Notes under the pieces: generated by a model
Databases searched by the model: none
Told to the model about the DNA's origin: nothing
Seen by the model: the letters and a program-made list of their open reading frames with translations, nothing else
Program-made: the position numbers and the translations under genes
Shown: piece after piece, positions 50,784-59,750 of the stretch
Numbering within the stretch: the first letter of the stretch is position 1
Layout of the letters: the number at the start of each line of letters is the position of its first letter
Assembly: GCA_023432985.1 (NCBI GenBank)
Contig: JAEZEQ010000065.1
Location: 4,354-68,353 of the forward strand
From: Bacteroidota bacterium
GTDB taxonomy: Bacteria; Bacteroidota; Bacteroidia; CAIKAF01
Reading direction: 5' to 3'
DNA length: 64,000 nt

Positions 50784-51893
50784 TTAAATCCACGTAAAAC
50801 GCTTGCCGGGTAAGGCTTTTATAATGCCCAGTAATTCCATGTCGAGCAATATACCCGCCAATTTTGCCGGAAGTAAATCTGTCTTAAATGAGATTTCGTC
50901 TATATGTATTTCCCCATTTCCGCGCAATATTTCGGCAATTTGCTCTTGCTCCACGGTCAAATTATATAATAAGGAACGCTGTATTTTTTTCTCGCTGATT
51001 CCCGTTTGCCAATTCATGAGCTCGATTAAATCTTTCCCGTTTTCGATCAGATTGGCTTTGTTTTCCTTTATGAGTTTATTGCATCCCCGAGCAAATTCAT
51101 CATCGGGGCGCCCGGGAACAGCCATGACATCGCGAAAATATCCGGCAGCTAATTCGGCCGTTATATGCGCACCACCTCTTATGGCCGCTTCTACCACCAC
51201 CACTACATCCGACATGCCGGCAATGATGCGGTTGCGCTCGGCAAAATATCCCTTTTCCGGATCTTTGAAATAGGGATATTCGCTCAATAATGCACCGCCT
51301 TTTTCCAAAATCTGTCGAGCTAGTCCGTGATGCTGCGGCGGATATGTCAGCGATAGACCATGACCCATCACCGCGGTCGTCGGTAAGCCAAATGCCAATG
51401 CCTCCTTATGCGCAGATGCATCTATTCCAAAGGCCAGTCCGCTTATGATTAATGGCTTTATGGACGCGATTTCTTCTATGATTTTTTTGCAATTCTTTTT
51501 CCCATTATTCGTCGCTTTTCTTGTGCCCACAATGGCTACGGAATAAAGCGGATTTAAATCGCAATCCCCTTTTTTGTATAAATAGGCCGGCGCATCCATG
51601 CAGCGCTTTAAACGATAGGGATAGGACGACGCATATATGGGAATAATCTCTATGTCGGCACGATCTAATTGCTCCATCTCTGCCGAGGCATCTTTTAAAT
51701 GAGAAACCGCACTGCGAATGCGCTGTATGCTTGCCTTATTTATGCCTTTTATTTGCAATAATTCTTTATCGCTTGCCGTGCATAATGCCTCGGCATCATT
51801 GTCGAAACTTGGTAATAAGTTCTTAATCATCTCTTTCCCTATACCATGCGTCCGCGTTAATGCCAGTAGATATTGTATTTTTTTTTGCTTCAA
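50784..51893 (-). CDS. dprA: DNA-processing protein DprA
   Basis: A 369-residue protein that loads RecA on incoming single-stranded DNA during natural transformation. An N-terminal helix-hairpin-helix region (LTRTHGIGKEMI, IKGINKASIQRI) precedes the Rossmann-like core with VAIVGTRKATNNGK, ISGLAFGIDASAHKEAL and AERNRIIAGMSDVVVVVEA, then GGAHITAELA and PGRPDDEFARGCN. A winged-helix DprA_WH ends it. All DNA-binding motifs are intact, so the strain may be competent, although no competence pilus gene is visible here. Confidence 0.96.
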   Translation of the reverse strand: MKQKKIQYLLALTRTHGIGKEMIKNLLPSFDNDAEALCTASDKELLQIKGINKASIQRIRSAVSHLKDASAEMEQLDRADIEIIPIYASSYPYRLKRCMDAPAYLYKKGDCDLNPLYSVAIVGTRKATNNGKKNCKKIIEEIASIKPLIISGLAFGIDASAHKEALAFGLPTTAVMGHGLSLTYPPQHHGLARQILEKGGALLSEYPYFKDPEKGYFAERNRIIAGMSDVVVVVEAAIRGGAHITAELAAGYFRDVMAVPGRPDDEFARGCNKLIKENKANLIENGKDLIELMNWQTGISEKKIQRSLLYNLTVEQEQIAEILRGNGEIHIDEISFKTDLLPAKLAGILLDMELLGIIKALPGKRFTWI

Positions 51894-51958
51894 TTTTTTT
51901 TCTTAAAAATATTAGTATTTTGCTCCACTAATTTAACAAACAATACAACTTGCTTCCT

Positions 51959-54424
51959 ATGAATCGTATACTTCTACTTTTTATTACCTCCCTTTTAAGT
52001 TCGCTTACTTTTGCTCAAAAAGCAACCCTGAAGGGGCTTGTGAGCTCGGAAGGACAGCCTGTTCCCTTTGCAAACATTTTAGTGAGTGAAAATAAACAAG
52101 GAACGAATTCCGATGCAAATGGGAATTTTTCTATCGCTTTGGACCCGGGCACGTATACTATTAAGGTGTCTTCTGTCGGTTTCGAAACGCTTTCGGAAAA
52201 GGTAACGCTGCAAGCCGGTGAAACTCTCGAAAAAAACTTTACAATCAAAAGCGGAACTACGCTGAATATTTTTGTGAAAACGGAAGGAAAATACGACAAG
52301 AAAGTGGAAGAACTCTCGGTAACCATGGATATTATTAAACCCAATATTATCGAGAATAAGAATGCAACGAATGTAAGCGAAGCTTTGCAACAAACCCCCG
52401 GTCTTGTTATCGTGGATAATGAACCCCAAATGCGTGGAGGAAGCGGATATTCCTTCGGTGCAGGTTCACGTGTTATGGTTTTGGTCGATGACCTTCCCCT
52501 GCTCTCCGGTGATGCCGGACGCCCTTCATGGGGATTTATTCCGGTCGAAAATATAGAACAAATTGAAGTGGTGAAAGGTGCATCGTCTGTACTCTATGGA
52601 TCAGGCGCTCTTAATGGGGTTATTAATGTGCGTTCGGCATACCCAACTGCTAAACCTAAAACAAAACTTACTTTCTTCGGCGGTGTATTCGATGTGCCAA
52701 AAAAACACAGATGGTACGACGCCAGAACCATGCCCTTCAACGCAGGTATGAGCTTCTTGCACGCCCGTCAACTCGGAAAAAAGAAAAATATTGACCTTGT
52801 AGTTGGCGGTAATCTTTTCTCGGAAAATGGATATATAGGATATACTAAGGATACAAGCGGAATGGTAGACCCTAAGAGTAACGAATTCGACCGCAGAGCA
52901 CGTTTTAATTTTAATTTCCGCCACCGCATCGATAAGGTACCGGGCTTGGCCTGGGGTATTAATGGAAATATGCTCTTCGGATCCAGCTCCTCGGCCTTTA
53001 TTTGGCAAGGCTTTGGCGGCGATTCTACCTTTAGAGCCGCAAAAGGGGTGACAACCCGCACGAATCAAACTATTTTTCACTTAGATCCCTTTGTAACCTA
53101 TCAAGAGAAAAATGGAAGTACGCACTCACTGCGAACACGCTATTTTAATATCAATAACGATAACGATAATAATCAAGGCAACCAAAGTCAGTATTTCTAC
53201 GGCGAATATCAATACCGATTGGTTGTACCTAAAATCAAAGATTTCTTTATTACACCCGGAATAATGGCAAATTATACCATAGGTAAAGCCGAGCTCTTCG
53301 CTGGTAATCCGCCCCCTTTCCCTGTTGGTTATGATAGTATTTATACCAATAGTATAGGAACCTATAGCCTTAACTCGGCCATTTTTGTTCAAATTGAAAA
53401 GAAATTTATAGACCGCATTACGGTATCGGGCGGATTTAGATTGGAGTATTTCCAAATCGGAAAGAACGACAGTTATACTTTTGTAGATACCCTGGGCATA
53501 AATTCTATGGTCTACGATACGGCATTTACAACCAAAAATCTTCAACCGGTTTTCCGCCTCGGTATCAATGCCCGCGTAGCGAAAGCTACTTTCGTGCGCG
53601 CCTCATTCGGACAAGGATTCCGTTTCCCAACTATAGCCGAGCGTTTTGTGAAAACGGTTGTTGGTCCGGCTCAGGTTTATCCCAATCCCGATCTGCAACC
53701 CGAGCGTTCCTGGAGTGCCGAATTGGGCGTGAAACAAGGATTTAAAATAGGTCGCTTTATGGGATTTGCAGATGTGGCCGGTTTCTTCCAACGTTATAAT
53801 AGTACCATAGAATTTGTTGCTGCGCAATGGGGTAATCCTCTTGTTGACCCAACATTTGGTTTTGGATTTAAGTCGCTCAATATTGGAAATTCAACCGTTT
53901 GGGGAATAGAATCTACCATTATGGGTACAGGCGAAATTACCAAAGATTTAAAGGTAGATGTGCTTCTCGGATATACCTATTCCAATCCGCGTGTAGATGA
54001 TCCGAACTATGTATATGGCATGGTTGGGGCTAATAATTTGACAAATGCCGGAACAAGCGATACCATGAATGCCGGTCCTCGTGAAATGAAATACCGGTAT
54101 AATCATTTGGTACGCGCCGATATAGAATTTACCTATAAAGGATTCTCCATAGGAGGAAGTTTACGCTACAACAGCTTTATGCGCAATGTAGATAATGTCT
54201 TCTTGCTTTTTGGAGATTTAGGCTTTATCAAAGACGTAGGCAAAGCACGTAATTATCACAAGAATGGTGATTATGTTATAGACTTGCGTACCGCCTATAA
54301 ATTTGCATCGGGTCATAAAGTTAGCTTTATCGTTAACAATGTGCTCAACCGCGTATATTCGTTGAGGCCGGTAAGTGTAGAAGCGCCACGATCCTTTATG
54401 ATACAGTATCAGGCGAATTTTTAA
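51959..54424 (+). CDS. TonB-dependent outer-membrane receptor
   Basis: 821 residues from the ATG at 51959 (MNRILLLFITSLLSSLTFAQ). Three upstream in-frame codons from a TTG are unlikely. After the signal peptide comes a carboxypeptidase-regulatory-like domain (LKGLVSSEGQPVPFANILV to EKNFTIKS). The plug follows (VSEALQQTPGLVIVDNEPQM, MVLVDDLPLL, VVKGASSVLYGSGALNGVINV), and then a 22-strand barrel ending FMIQYQANF with the terminal Phe. It imports a ligand with TonB energy. The cargo is unknown because no SusD or transport partner is adjacent. It has its own terminator. Confidence 0.95.
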   Translation: MNRILLLFITSLLSSLTFAQKATLKGLVSSEGQPVPFANILVSENKQGTNSDANGNFSIALDPGTYTIKVSSVGFETLSEKVTLQAGETLEKNFTIKSGTTLNIFVKTEGKYDKKVEELSVTMDIIKPNIIENKNATNVSEALQQTPGLVIVDNEPQMRGGSGYSFGAGSRVMVLVDDLPLLSGDAGRPSWGFIPVENIEQIEVVKGASSVLYGSGALNGVINVRSAYPTAKPKTKLTFFGGVFDVPKKHRWYDARTMPFNAGMSFLHARQLGKKKNIDLVVGGNLFSENGYIGYTKDTSGMVDPKSNEFDRRARFNFNFRHRIDKVPGLAWGINGNMLFGSSSSAFIWQGFGGDSTFRAAKGVTTRTNQTIFHLDPFVTYQEKNGSTHSLRTRYFNINNDNDNNQGNQSQYFYGEYQYRLVVPKIKDFFITPGIMANYTIGKAELFAGNPPPFPVGYDSIYTNSIGTYSLNSAIFVQIEKKFIDRITVSGGFRLEYFQIGKNDSYTFVDTLGINSMVYDTAFTTKNLQPVFRLGINARVAKATFVRASFGQGFRFPTIAERFVKTVVGPAQVYPNPDLQPERSWSAELGVKQGFKIGRFMGFADVAGFFQRYNSTIEFVAAQWGNPLVDPTFGFGFKSLNIGNSTVWGIESTIMGTGEITKDLKVDVLLGYTYSNPRVDDPNYVYGMVGANNLTNAGTSDTMNAGPREMKYRYNHLVRADIEFTYKGFSIGGSLRYNSFMRNVDNVFLLFGDLGFIKDVGKARNYHKNGDYVIDLRTAYKFASGHKVSFIVNNVLNRVYSLRPVSVEAPRSFMIQYQANF

Positions 54425-54444
54425 ACAGAAAAAAAATGAAAATA

Positions 54445-54470
54445 AAATCCCGTTTAGGCGGGATTTTTTT
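54445..54470 (+). terminator. Intrinsic terminator between convergent genes
   Basis: AATCCCG pairs with CGGGATT across TTTAGG and is followed by T residues that run into the stop of the minus-strand methyltransferase gene. Confidence 0.92.
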
Positions 54471-55329
54471 ATGCTTGTATTTGCAGCCAATATGACCCGC
54501 CATGTCTTTCTACGTCTTTCAATGCAGTTGTTTGGAAGAAGGGCAACATCTTATCCGAAAATTCGGAATCCTGACTCAGATACCAGCAAGGAAATATGGT
54601 TTTATAGCGTATGGGATTACTTAGGATAAATGCAGCCAGCATATATTGTTCGTTATAAAAGCGCTGCGCCATAAAATCGGGATAATCGTCGGGTATATAA
54701 ATATCGTGTATATGTACAATTACCCCTTTTTTGAGGAAGGGTAAAATTTCCAGAAAAAATACCGTAGCATCCGAGTTTGTAAACACCCGATGCGAATTAT
54801 CTATAAATAAAATATCATTTTCTTCCAGTTCGTCTATAATGGCCGTATAATTCTCCATTTTTTCGAATGGGATACGCATTACCTTATCGGCCAAATGGTC
54901 TATTTGTGCGCGCGGAAAGGGGTCAATAGACGTAATATGGGTTTGCAGTGCATGGTCTTGAATGGCTTTACGAACCACTTTGGTCGAATTTCCTGAGCCG
55001 ACTTCTATATATCTTTTGGGTTTAAAATGCGCTATCATACCATAGAGAGCGAAAATGTCTAAACCGGGTAAAAAATCATTATTCCATGCCGGTAAATTGG
55101 GATTATTTTCCTCGGCTTGTTTTTTCCATTGTTGAAGGGCCTGGCCATTTTCCAGAAAAATCTGCATCAAAGAATCGTATTGACCACGTTCTTTATCCAG
55201 AATGTTTTTCAATCCGCCATGGGTCGCTTTCCCATGCCCGAAGCGGGGTATAGGATCTACTTTATAGTCTAAAAATACTGTTTGAAATCGGGGCGAAATA
55301 TACTTGTAAACGCGTTTTAAAAAATCCAT
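54469..55329 (-). CDS. Class I SAM-dependent methyltransferase
   Basis: A 286-residue protein with a Methyltransf_24-type core. SAM-binding motif I is RYIEVGSGNSTKVVRKAI, the post-I acidic residue is in ITSIDPFPRAQI, and NDILFIDNSHRVF holds motif IV-like aspartates. KKGVIVHIHDIYIPDDYP is typical of the sugar/glycan O-methyltransferase or cephalosporin-hydroxylase-like branch. The substrate is unknown. It is a single gene, divergent from murF and convergent with the TonB receptor. Confidence 0.88.
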   Translation of the reverse strand: MDFLKRVYKYISPRFQTVFLDYKVDPIPRFGHGKATHGGLKNILDKERGQYDSLMQIFLENGQALQQWKKQAEENNPNLPAWNNDFLPGLDIFALYGMIAHFKPKRYIEVGSGNSTKVVRKAIQDHALQTHITSIDPFPRAQIDHLADKVMRIPFEKMENYTAIIDELEENDILFIDNSHRVFTNSDATVFFLEILPFLKKGVIVHIHDIYIPDDYPDFMAQRFYNEQYMLAAFILSNPIRYKTIFPCWYLSQDSEFSDKMLPFFQTTALKDVERHGGSYWLQIQA

Positions 55330-55488
55330 GAGTCAGAATATATGCAACAAATATGGATATATTCTCCTTTATTTTGAAATCTATTTGGCCCTATGCCTTC
55401 CATATTCCTTTGTTGTTAACATAGGGCGTTAGTAATTTCGTGCTATGCGTAAAAATCGACTTTACTATTTTTTGCAATTTTGGTCTAT

Positions 55489-56775
55489 ATGGAGCTTGCG
55501 GCATTATATGAAGTTTTTAAACGTTGTGGCAGTATTTGCACAGACAATAGAAAAGTGCAACCGGGCCAACTTTTTGTAGCCTTAAAAGGAGATAAATTCG
55601 ATGCCAATGATTTTGCGGCGGCGGCTTTGGAATCGGGGGCAGAATATGCCTTGGTCGATAAGCCCGAAGTGGCTCTGAATCACCGTTATATTTTAGTGGA
55701 AGATAGCCTGAAAGCCTTGCAGGATTTAGCAGCCTATCACCGTCGTCAGCTCAAATGTCCTATTGTGGCCATAGCCGGTTCAAATGGGAAAACCACCACC
55801 AAAGAATTGGCGCATGCTGTATTGCAGACTAGTTTTAGAACTTTTGCCACCAAAGGAAATCTCAATAATCATATAGGTGTTCCCTTAAGTTTACTTTCTA
55901 TAACGGGCGAACACGAATTGGCCATTATAGAAATCGGGGCCAATCACCTTGGCGAAACAGCAGCCCTTTCAGCATTGGTGCGCCCCGATATGGGATTAAT
56001 TACCAATAATGGAAAAGATCATTTAGAAGGCTATGGATCCATTGAAAATGTGCGTAAAGCCAATGGAGAATTATACGATTATTTCCGCGAAAACGGAGGA
56101 AGCGTATTTTTATATACCGATGCTTTCGATTTGGTAGAAATGGCAGATGGATTGCATGTTTATACCTATGGCGAAGGGAAAGAAAATTATGTATCGGGTA
56201 TAGTGAAGAAATCGGCGCCCTATATGCAGGTGCATTGCACAAGGCCCGAAATGGAAATTCGAACCCAATTATTTGGCGATTATAATTTGCCCAATGTACT
56301 TGCTGCCATTGCGCTGGGTCAATATTTCAAGGTGCCTGAAAACAAGATAAAAAGCGCCATTGAATCCTATTTGCCTCAAGGCTATAGATCGCGTTTAGTA
56401 GAGGCAGGCAATATGCAATTAATCTTAGATTGTTATAATGCCAATCCCGACAGTATGCAGGCGGCCATACGCAGTTTTGCAGAAGGAGGAACAGAAAACA
56501 AATGGCTGGTATTGGGCGATATGCTGGAATTGGGGCCTTATGCTGAAGTCGAACATGCACAAATGCTCGATTATGTATCCGAATTGCATTTCGAAAAAGT
56601 GCTATTGGTCGGTCCGCTTTTCAAACAAGCCAATGCCGAATATAATTTTTTGCATTTCGATAATTCCGATATATTGAAAGAGGCATGGGGTGAATTAAAA
56701 CCTGAAGGGAAATCGGTATTGTTGAAAGGCAGCAGGGGCATAGCCCTCGAGAAGGCAGTAGAGACTTATCTTTAA
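55489..56775 (+). CDS. murF: UDP-N-acetylmuramoyl-tripeptide--D-alanyl-D-alanine ligase
   Basis: 428 residues from the ATG at 55489 (MELAALYEVFKRCGSICTDN). A TTG three codons upstream is less likely. The Mur N-domain contains TDNRKVQPGQLFVALKG. The ATPase P-loop is AIAGSNGKTTTKELAHAVL, followed by the carbamylated-lysine region and, in the C-domain, CYNANPDSMQAAI and LGDMLELG. It adds D-Ala-D-Ala to complete the peptidoglycan pentapeptide precursor. Other mur genes are not nearby, so it lies outside the usual dcw cluster. A CAATTTTG box ends seven bases before the start. Confidence 0.96.
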   Translation: MELAALYEVFKRCGSICTDNRKVQPGQLFVALKGDKFDANDFAAAALESGAEYALVDKPEVALNHRYILVEDSLKALQDLAAYHRRQLKCPIVAIAGSNGKTTTKELAHAVLQTSFRTFATKGNLNNHIGVPLSLLSITGEHELAIIEIGANHLGETAALSALVRPDMGLITNNGKDHLEGYGSIENVRKANGELYDYFRENGGSVFLYTDAFDLVEMADGLHVYTYGEGKENYVSGIVKKSAPYMQVHCTRPEMEIRTQLFGDYNLPNVLAAIALGQYFKVPENKIKSAIESYLPQGYRSRLVEAGNMQLILDCYNANPDSMQAAIRSFAEGGTENKWLVLGDMLELGPYAEVEHAQMLDYVSELHFEKVLLVGPLFKQANAEYNFLHFDNSDILKEAWGELKPEGKSVLLKGSRGIALEKAVETYL

Positions 56776-57170
56776 TCCAAAAATCGGGATTTAAAAGAGG
56801 GGTCAGGCATCATACATTGGTCCTTTTTTCCAAACCAGGCATAACGGTTTTTGGCAATAAAATCATAGACTTTATCGCGAATAAAAAGGGGTATAGGTTT
56901 AGCCAAGAAGAAAAGAATAGAATATGCTCCGCCTAAGATGCGGGCTATTTGTAAGGCGGCCTCCGATTTGATATAAATCTTATCGTTCAGGCTTAGAATA
57001 ATACTATCGGGCAAGGGGGCATTTTGGCCCAATTTAGCGCATAATAATTTCCCATTTTCACCTTGAAGAGAAGCGAATTTTAATTTGCCTTTCTTGTCTC
57101 TATTCAACAAAAATTGCACACTTGCATTACACAGATTACATACTCCGTCGAAGAAAACAATGGCTTGCAT
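56772..57170 (-). CDS. Thiol-disulfide oxidoreductase, DCC family
   Basis: A 132-residue DUF393/DCC protein. The eponymous DGVCNLC motif lies at residues 8-14 in FFDGVCNLCNASVQFLLNRD, followed by FASLQGE and SEAALQIARILGG. These proteins are predicted thioredoxin-fold redox enzymes without defined substrates. It is the last gene of the minus-strand cluster, seven bases after the CoA-binding protein, and its 3' end overlaps murF by four bases. Confidence 0.92.
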   Translation of the reverse strand: MQAIVFFDGVCNLCNASVQFLLNRDKKGKLKFASLQGENGKLLCAKLGQNAPLPDSIILSLNDKIYIKSEAALQIARILGGAYSILFFLAKPIPLFIRDKVYDFIAKNRYAWFGKKDQCMMPDPSFKSRFLD

Positions 57171-57177
57171 GCAGGCA

Positions 57178-57543
57178 TTAAAATTGATCGGTGCTCAACA
57201 AAACGAGGGTACAAGCGTCTTCCGTTTGGATCCCGGCATTTTGTGCTTTTTTGGCAAAGATGGGATTTTCGGTACCCGGATTAAACAAGATTCTTTTGGG
57301 CGCAAGCGCAATCAATTTATCCATCAAGGCTTCCTGATGGGTGGGATTAATATAGAGCGTAATCGTGTGTAAATCGGGAATGACATCGGGCAGTTTTTTT
57401 TGAATTTCGATGGCATTAAATTGGCCACCCGACTTTCCGAAAAGCACGATATCATGTCCGAAATCGCTGAGCATTTTTGCTGCTTTAAAAGCGTAGCGTT
57501 GCGGATTTTCGGAAGCGCCTACAATGAGCGTTTTTTTATTCAT
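57178..57543 (-). CDS. CoA-binding domain protein
   Basis: A 121-residue single-domain Rossmann protein of the YccU/CoA_binding_2 family: KTLIVGASENPQRYAFKAAKML (in part), LYINPTHQEALMDKL and ILFNPGTENPIFAKKA. The related succinyl-CoA synthetase alpha domain binds CoA, but stand-alone members have no established role. Its start overlaps the end of the THUMP methyltransferase by eight bases. Confidence 0.92.
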   Translation of the reverse strand: MNKKTLIVGASENPQRYAFKAAKMLSDFGHDIVLFGKSGGQFNAIEIQKKLPDVIPDLHTITLYINPTHQEALMDKLIALAPKRILFNPGTENPIFAKKAQNAGIQTEDACTLVLLSTDQF

Positions 57544-58699
57544 TTTCCGATGCTTTGAAGGCTTTTAGTTTCCCTTCAAACATCTCAAATTTAAGAAATT
57601 TACATTCAATATTCCCATTTAAAAGAGGGATTTTTGCAGAAGTCTTAAGTCCGATATGCTTCACTGCATCCATATTTCCACTCAAAATCCAGATAGTCCA
57701 CCCCGAGAAATGATTCTTGAGCGTAGTTCCAATTTGTTCGTATAATTCGCTCACATCATCGCCTATACGAAGTCCGTAAGGCGGATTAATCATCAACGTT
57801 CCTTTTTTCATGGGAGCTTTCATTTGTGTAAAATCGCCTCTCACCAATTCTACATCGCGCAAAGCGCCCATAGTTTCGAGATTATTTTGGGCAATTTTCA
57901 CAGCTTTCATGTCTATATCCGCACCAAAAATTCGGTTTTCGCATTTTTGTTTGCGTTTACGTGCTTCAACTTTCAGGTTTTGATAGAGATCGGCATCAAA
58001 ATCCTTAAAGCGCATAAAAGCATATTCGCTTCGGTGGAGGCAAGGTGCCATTTTGGTTGCATAGGCATAGGCTTCCATAAGTAAAGTTCCTGTGCCGCAC
58101 ATAAAATCGGCAAAAGGGGTAGTTGAATCCCATCCACTAAGGCGTATCATGCCGGCTGCAAGTACCTCGTTTATCGGTGCTTCATTATGCTGAGATCGTG
58201 TATTTCGTATATGCAAAGATTGTCCGGAGGTGTCGATAGATATGCGAATTTGATCTTCGTTGAAATGAATAACAAAGCGCAAATCGGGGCGACGCTTATC
58301 TACAGAGGGTCTTTTTCCTGTTTTTTCCTTTAGACGGTCGCATAATGCATCCTTAATTTTGAGTGAGGAGAAATGCAGATGGGTAAAAAAATCCGATTTC
58401 CCCGAAAAATCAAAAATGAAAGTGCCGTCTTCCAGCAGGAAATTTTCCCATTCCAGATTCTTCGCTTCATTATATAATTCTTCCGTATTGGTTGCTGTAA
58501 ACTGTGCAAATGGCAGCATCACACGTAAACCTGTACGGCAAAACATATTTATTTTATAGACCATTTCCTGACTATAATCGACCAATACGGCCCGGGATTG
58601 AATGCGAGTGTTTTGTGCACCCAATTCTTGTAGTTCGGCCTCCAGAATTTCTTCCAATCCCTGGAGGGTACTTACGGCTATATAGTCGTATTTATCCAT
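57536..58699 (-). CDS. THUMP-domain class I RNA N2-guanine methyltransferase (RlmL-like)
   Basis: A 387-residue protein. A ferredoxin-like plus THUMP N-terminus (about 1-160, with GTFIFDFSGKSDFFTHLHFSS in part) leads into the UPF0020 methyltransferase domain with DFMCGTGTLLMEA (motif I), IFGADIDMKAVKIAQNN and MINPPYGLRIGDDV (catalytic NPPY). The fold and motifs match the N-terminal half of RlmKL and Trm14 enzymes that make m2G in rRNA or tRNA. The rRNA target cannot be told from sequence. It overlaps fbp by eight bases. Confidence 0.92.
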   Translation of the reverse strand: MDKYDYIAVSTLQGLEEILEAELQELGAQNTRIQSRAVLVDYSQEMVYKINMFCRTGLRVMLPFAQFTATNTEELYNEAKNLEWENFLLEDGTFIFDFSGKSDFFTHLHFSSLKIKDALCDRLKEKTGKRPSVDKRRPDLRFVIHFNEDQIRISIDTSGQSLHIRNTRSQHNEAPINEVLAAGMIRLSGWDSTTPFADFMCGTGTLLMEAYAYATKMAPCLHRSEYAFMRFKDFDADLYQNLKVEARKRKQKCENRIFGADIDMKAVKIAQNNLETMGALRDVELVRGDFTQMKAPMKKGTLMINPPYGLRIGDDVSELYEQIGTTLKNHFSGWTIWILSGNMDAVKHIGLKTSAKIPLLNGNIECKFLKFEMFEGKLKAFKASENE

Positions 58700-59693
58700 G
58701 TTCTGCTATAAATGCTAATACTTTTTCTACCATATCCTTGTTTCCAATAAACAAAGGGCAACGTTCGTGTAGTTGAGTGGGTTCTATGTCCATAATGCGT
58801 TGTTTCCCGTTGCTGGCAGCACCTCCGGCTTGTTCGGCTATAAAAGCCAGCGGGGCACATTCATACAATAAGCGCAATTTTCCTTGTTTATCCTTTTGTG
58901 TCGCCGGATACATATAAATACCGCCTTTCAATAAATTGCGGTGAAAATCGGCCACTAAGGATCCAATATATCGTGCGCCATAAGGCTTTTTTAGGTCGTT
59001 TTGTTCGCCTTTACACCAAGAAATATAAGCCTTTACGCCCTCCGACATACTGTTATAATTTCCTTCATTCACCGAATAAATAGTGCCTTTATCGGGAATA
59101 CGTAAATTGGGATGAGACAATAAAAATTCGCCTATAGAAGGGTCGAGTGTAAATCCGTTTACTCCGTTTCCGGTGGTGTATACCAGCATGGTCGAACTTC
59201 CATACAAAACATAACCGGCCGCAACCAGGTTATTTCCTGCTTGTAAGAAATCTTCCAATTGAGCATCCTGATTTTCACTTTTCGATTTAAAAATAGAAAA
59301 AATGGTGCCTATGCTTACATTCACGTCAATATTACTGGAGCCGTCCAATGGATCCATACAAACCACATAATGGGCATTAGAGGTGCTTTTTTTCCCGAAA
59401 GAAACAAAATCGTCGAGCTCTTCACTGGCCACACCCGTACATTTTTGTCCGGCTCGCAGCGCACGAACAAACAAATCATTGGCCATTACATCCAGCTTTT
59501 TCTGATCTTCGCCTTGAACATTGGTTTTACCCATATCGCCCAAAATATCGCCCAAGCCTGCACGATTCACCTCTCTGTGTACCACTTTGGCAGCGATAAC
59601 TATATCGTACAATAAGCTCGATAAATCCCCTTTAGAATAAGGAAAACTCTTCTCTTGCTGATGAATAAACTCGTTGATAGTTACAATTTCCAT
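58692..59693 (-). CDS. fbp: Class I fructose-1,6-bisphosphatase
   Basis: 333 residues from the ATG at 59693 (MEIVTINEFIHQQEKSFPYS). The in-frame part upstream is not family-like. Metal site residues appear in VASEELDDFV and VCMDPLDGSSNIDVNVSIGTIF, the latter being the diagnostic lithium-sensitive phosphatase motif. Substrate-binding ARYIGSLVADFHRNLLKGG follows. It performs the gluconeogenic hydrolysis of fructose 1,6-bisphosphate. It begins a tight block with the methyltransferase, and the 57-base gap to the deacetylase-like gene may hold a promoter. Confidence 0.96.
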   Translation of the reverse strand: MEIVTINEFIHQQEKSFPYSKGDLSSLLYDIVIAAKVVHREVNRAGLGDILGDMGKTNVQGEDQKKLDVMANDLFVRALRAGQKCTGVASEELDDFVSFGKKSTSNAHYVVCMDPLDGSSNIDVNVSIGTIFSIFKSKSENQDAQLEDFLQAGNNLVAAGYVLYGSSTMLVYTTGNGVNGFTLDPSIGEFLLSHPNLRIPDKGTIYSVNEGNYNSMSEGVKAYISWCKGEQNDLKKPYGARYIGSLVADFHRNLLKGGIYMYPATQKDKQGKLRLLYECAPLAFIAEQAGGAASNGKQRIMDIEPTQLHERCPLFIGNKDMVEKVLAFIAEHG

Positions 59694-59750
59694 GCACCGT
59701 TTTTTTTGCAAAGGTATAAAAAGCAAGCAGCTTAGAGAGACAACTTAGGG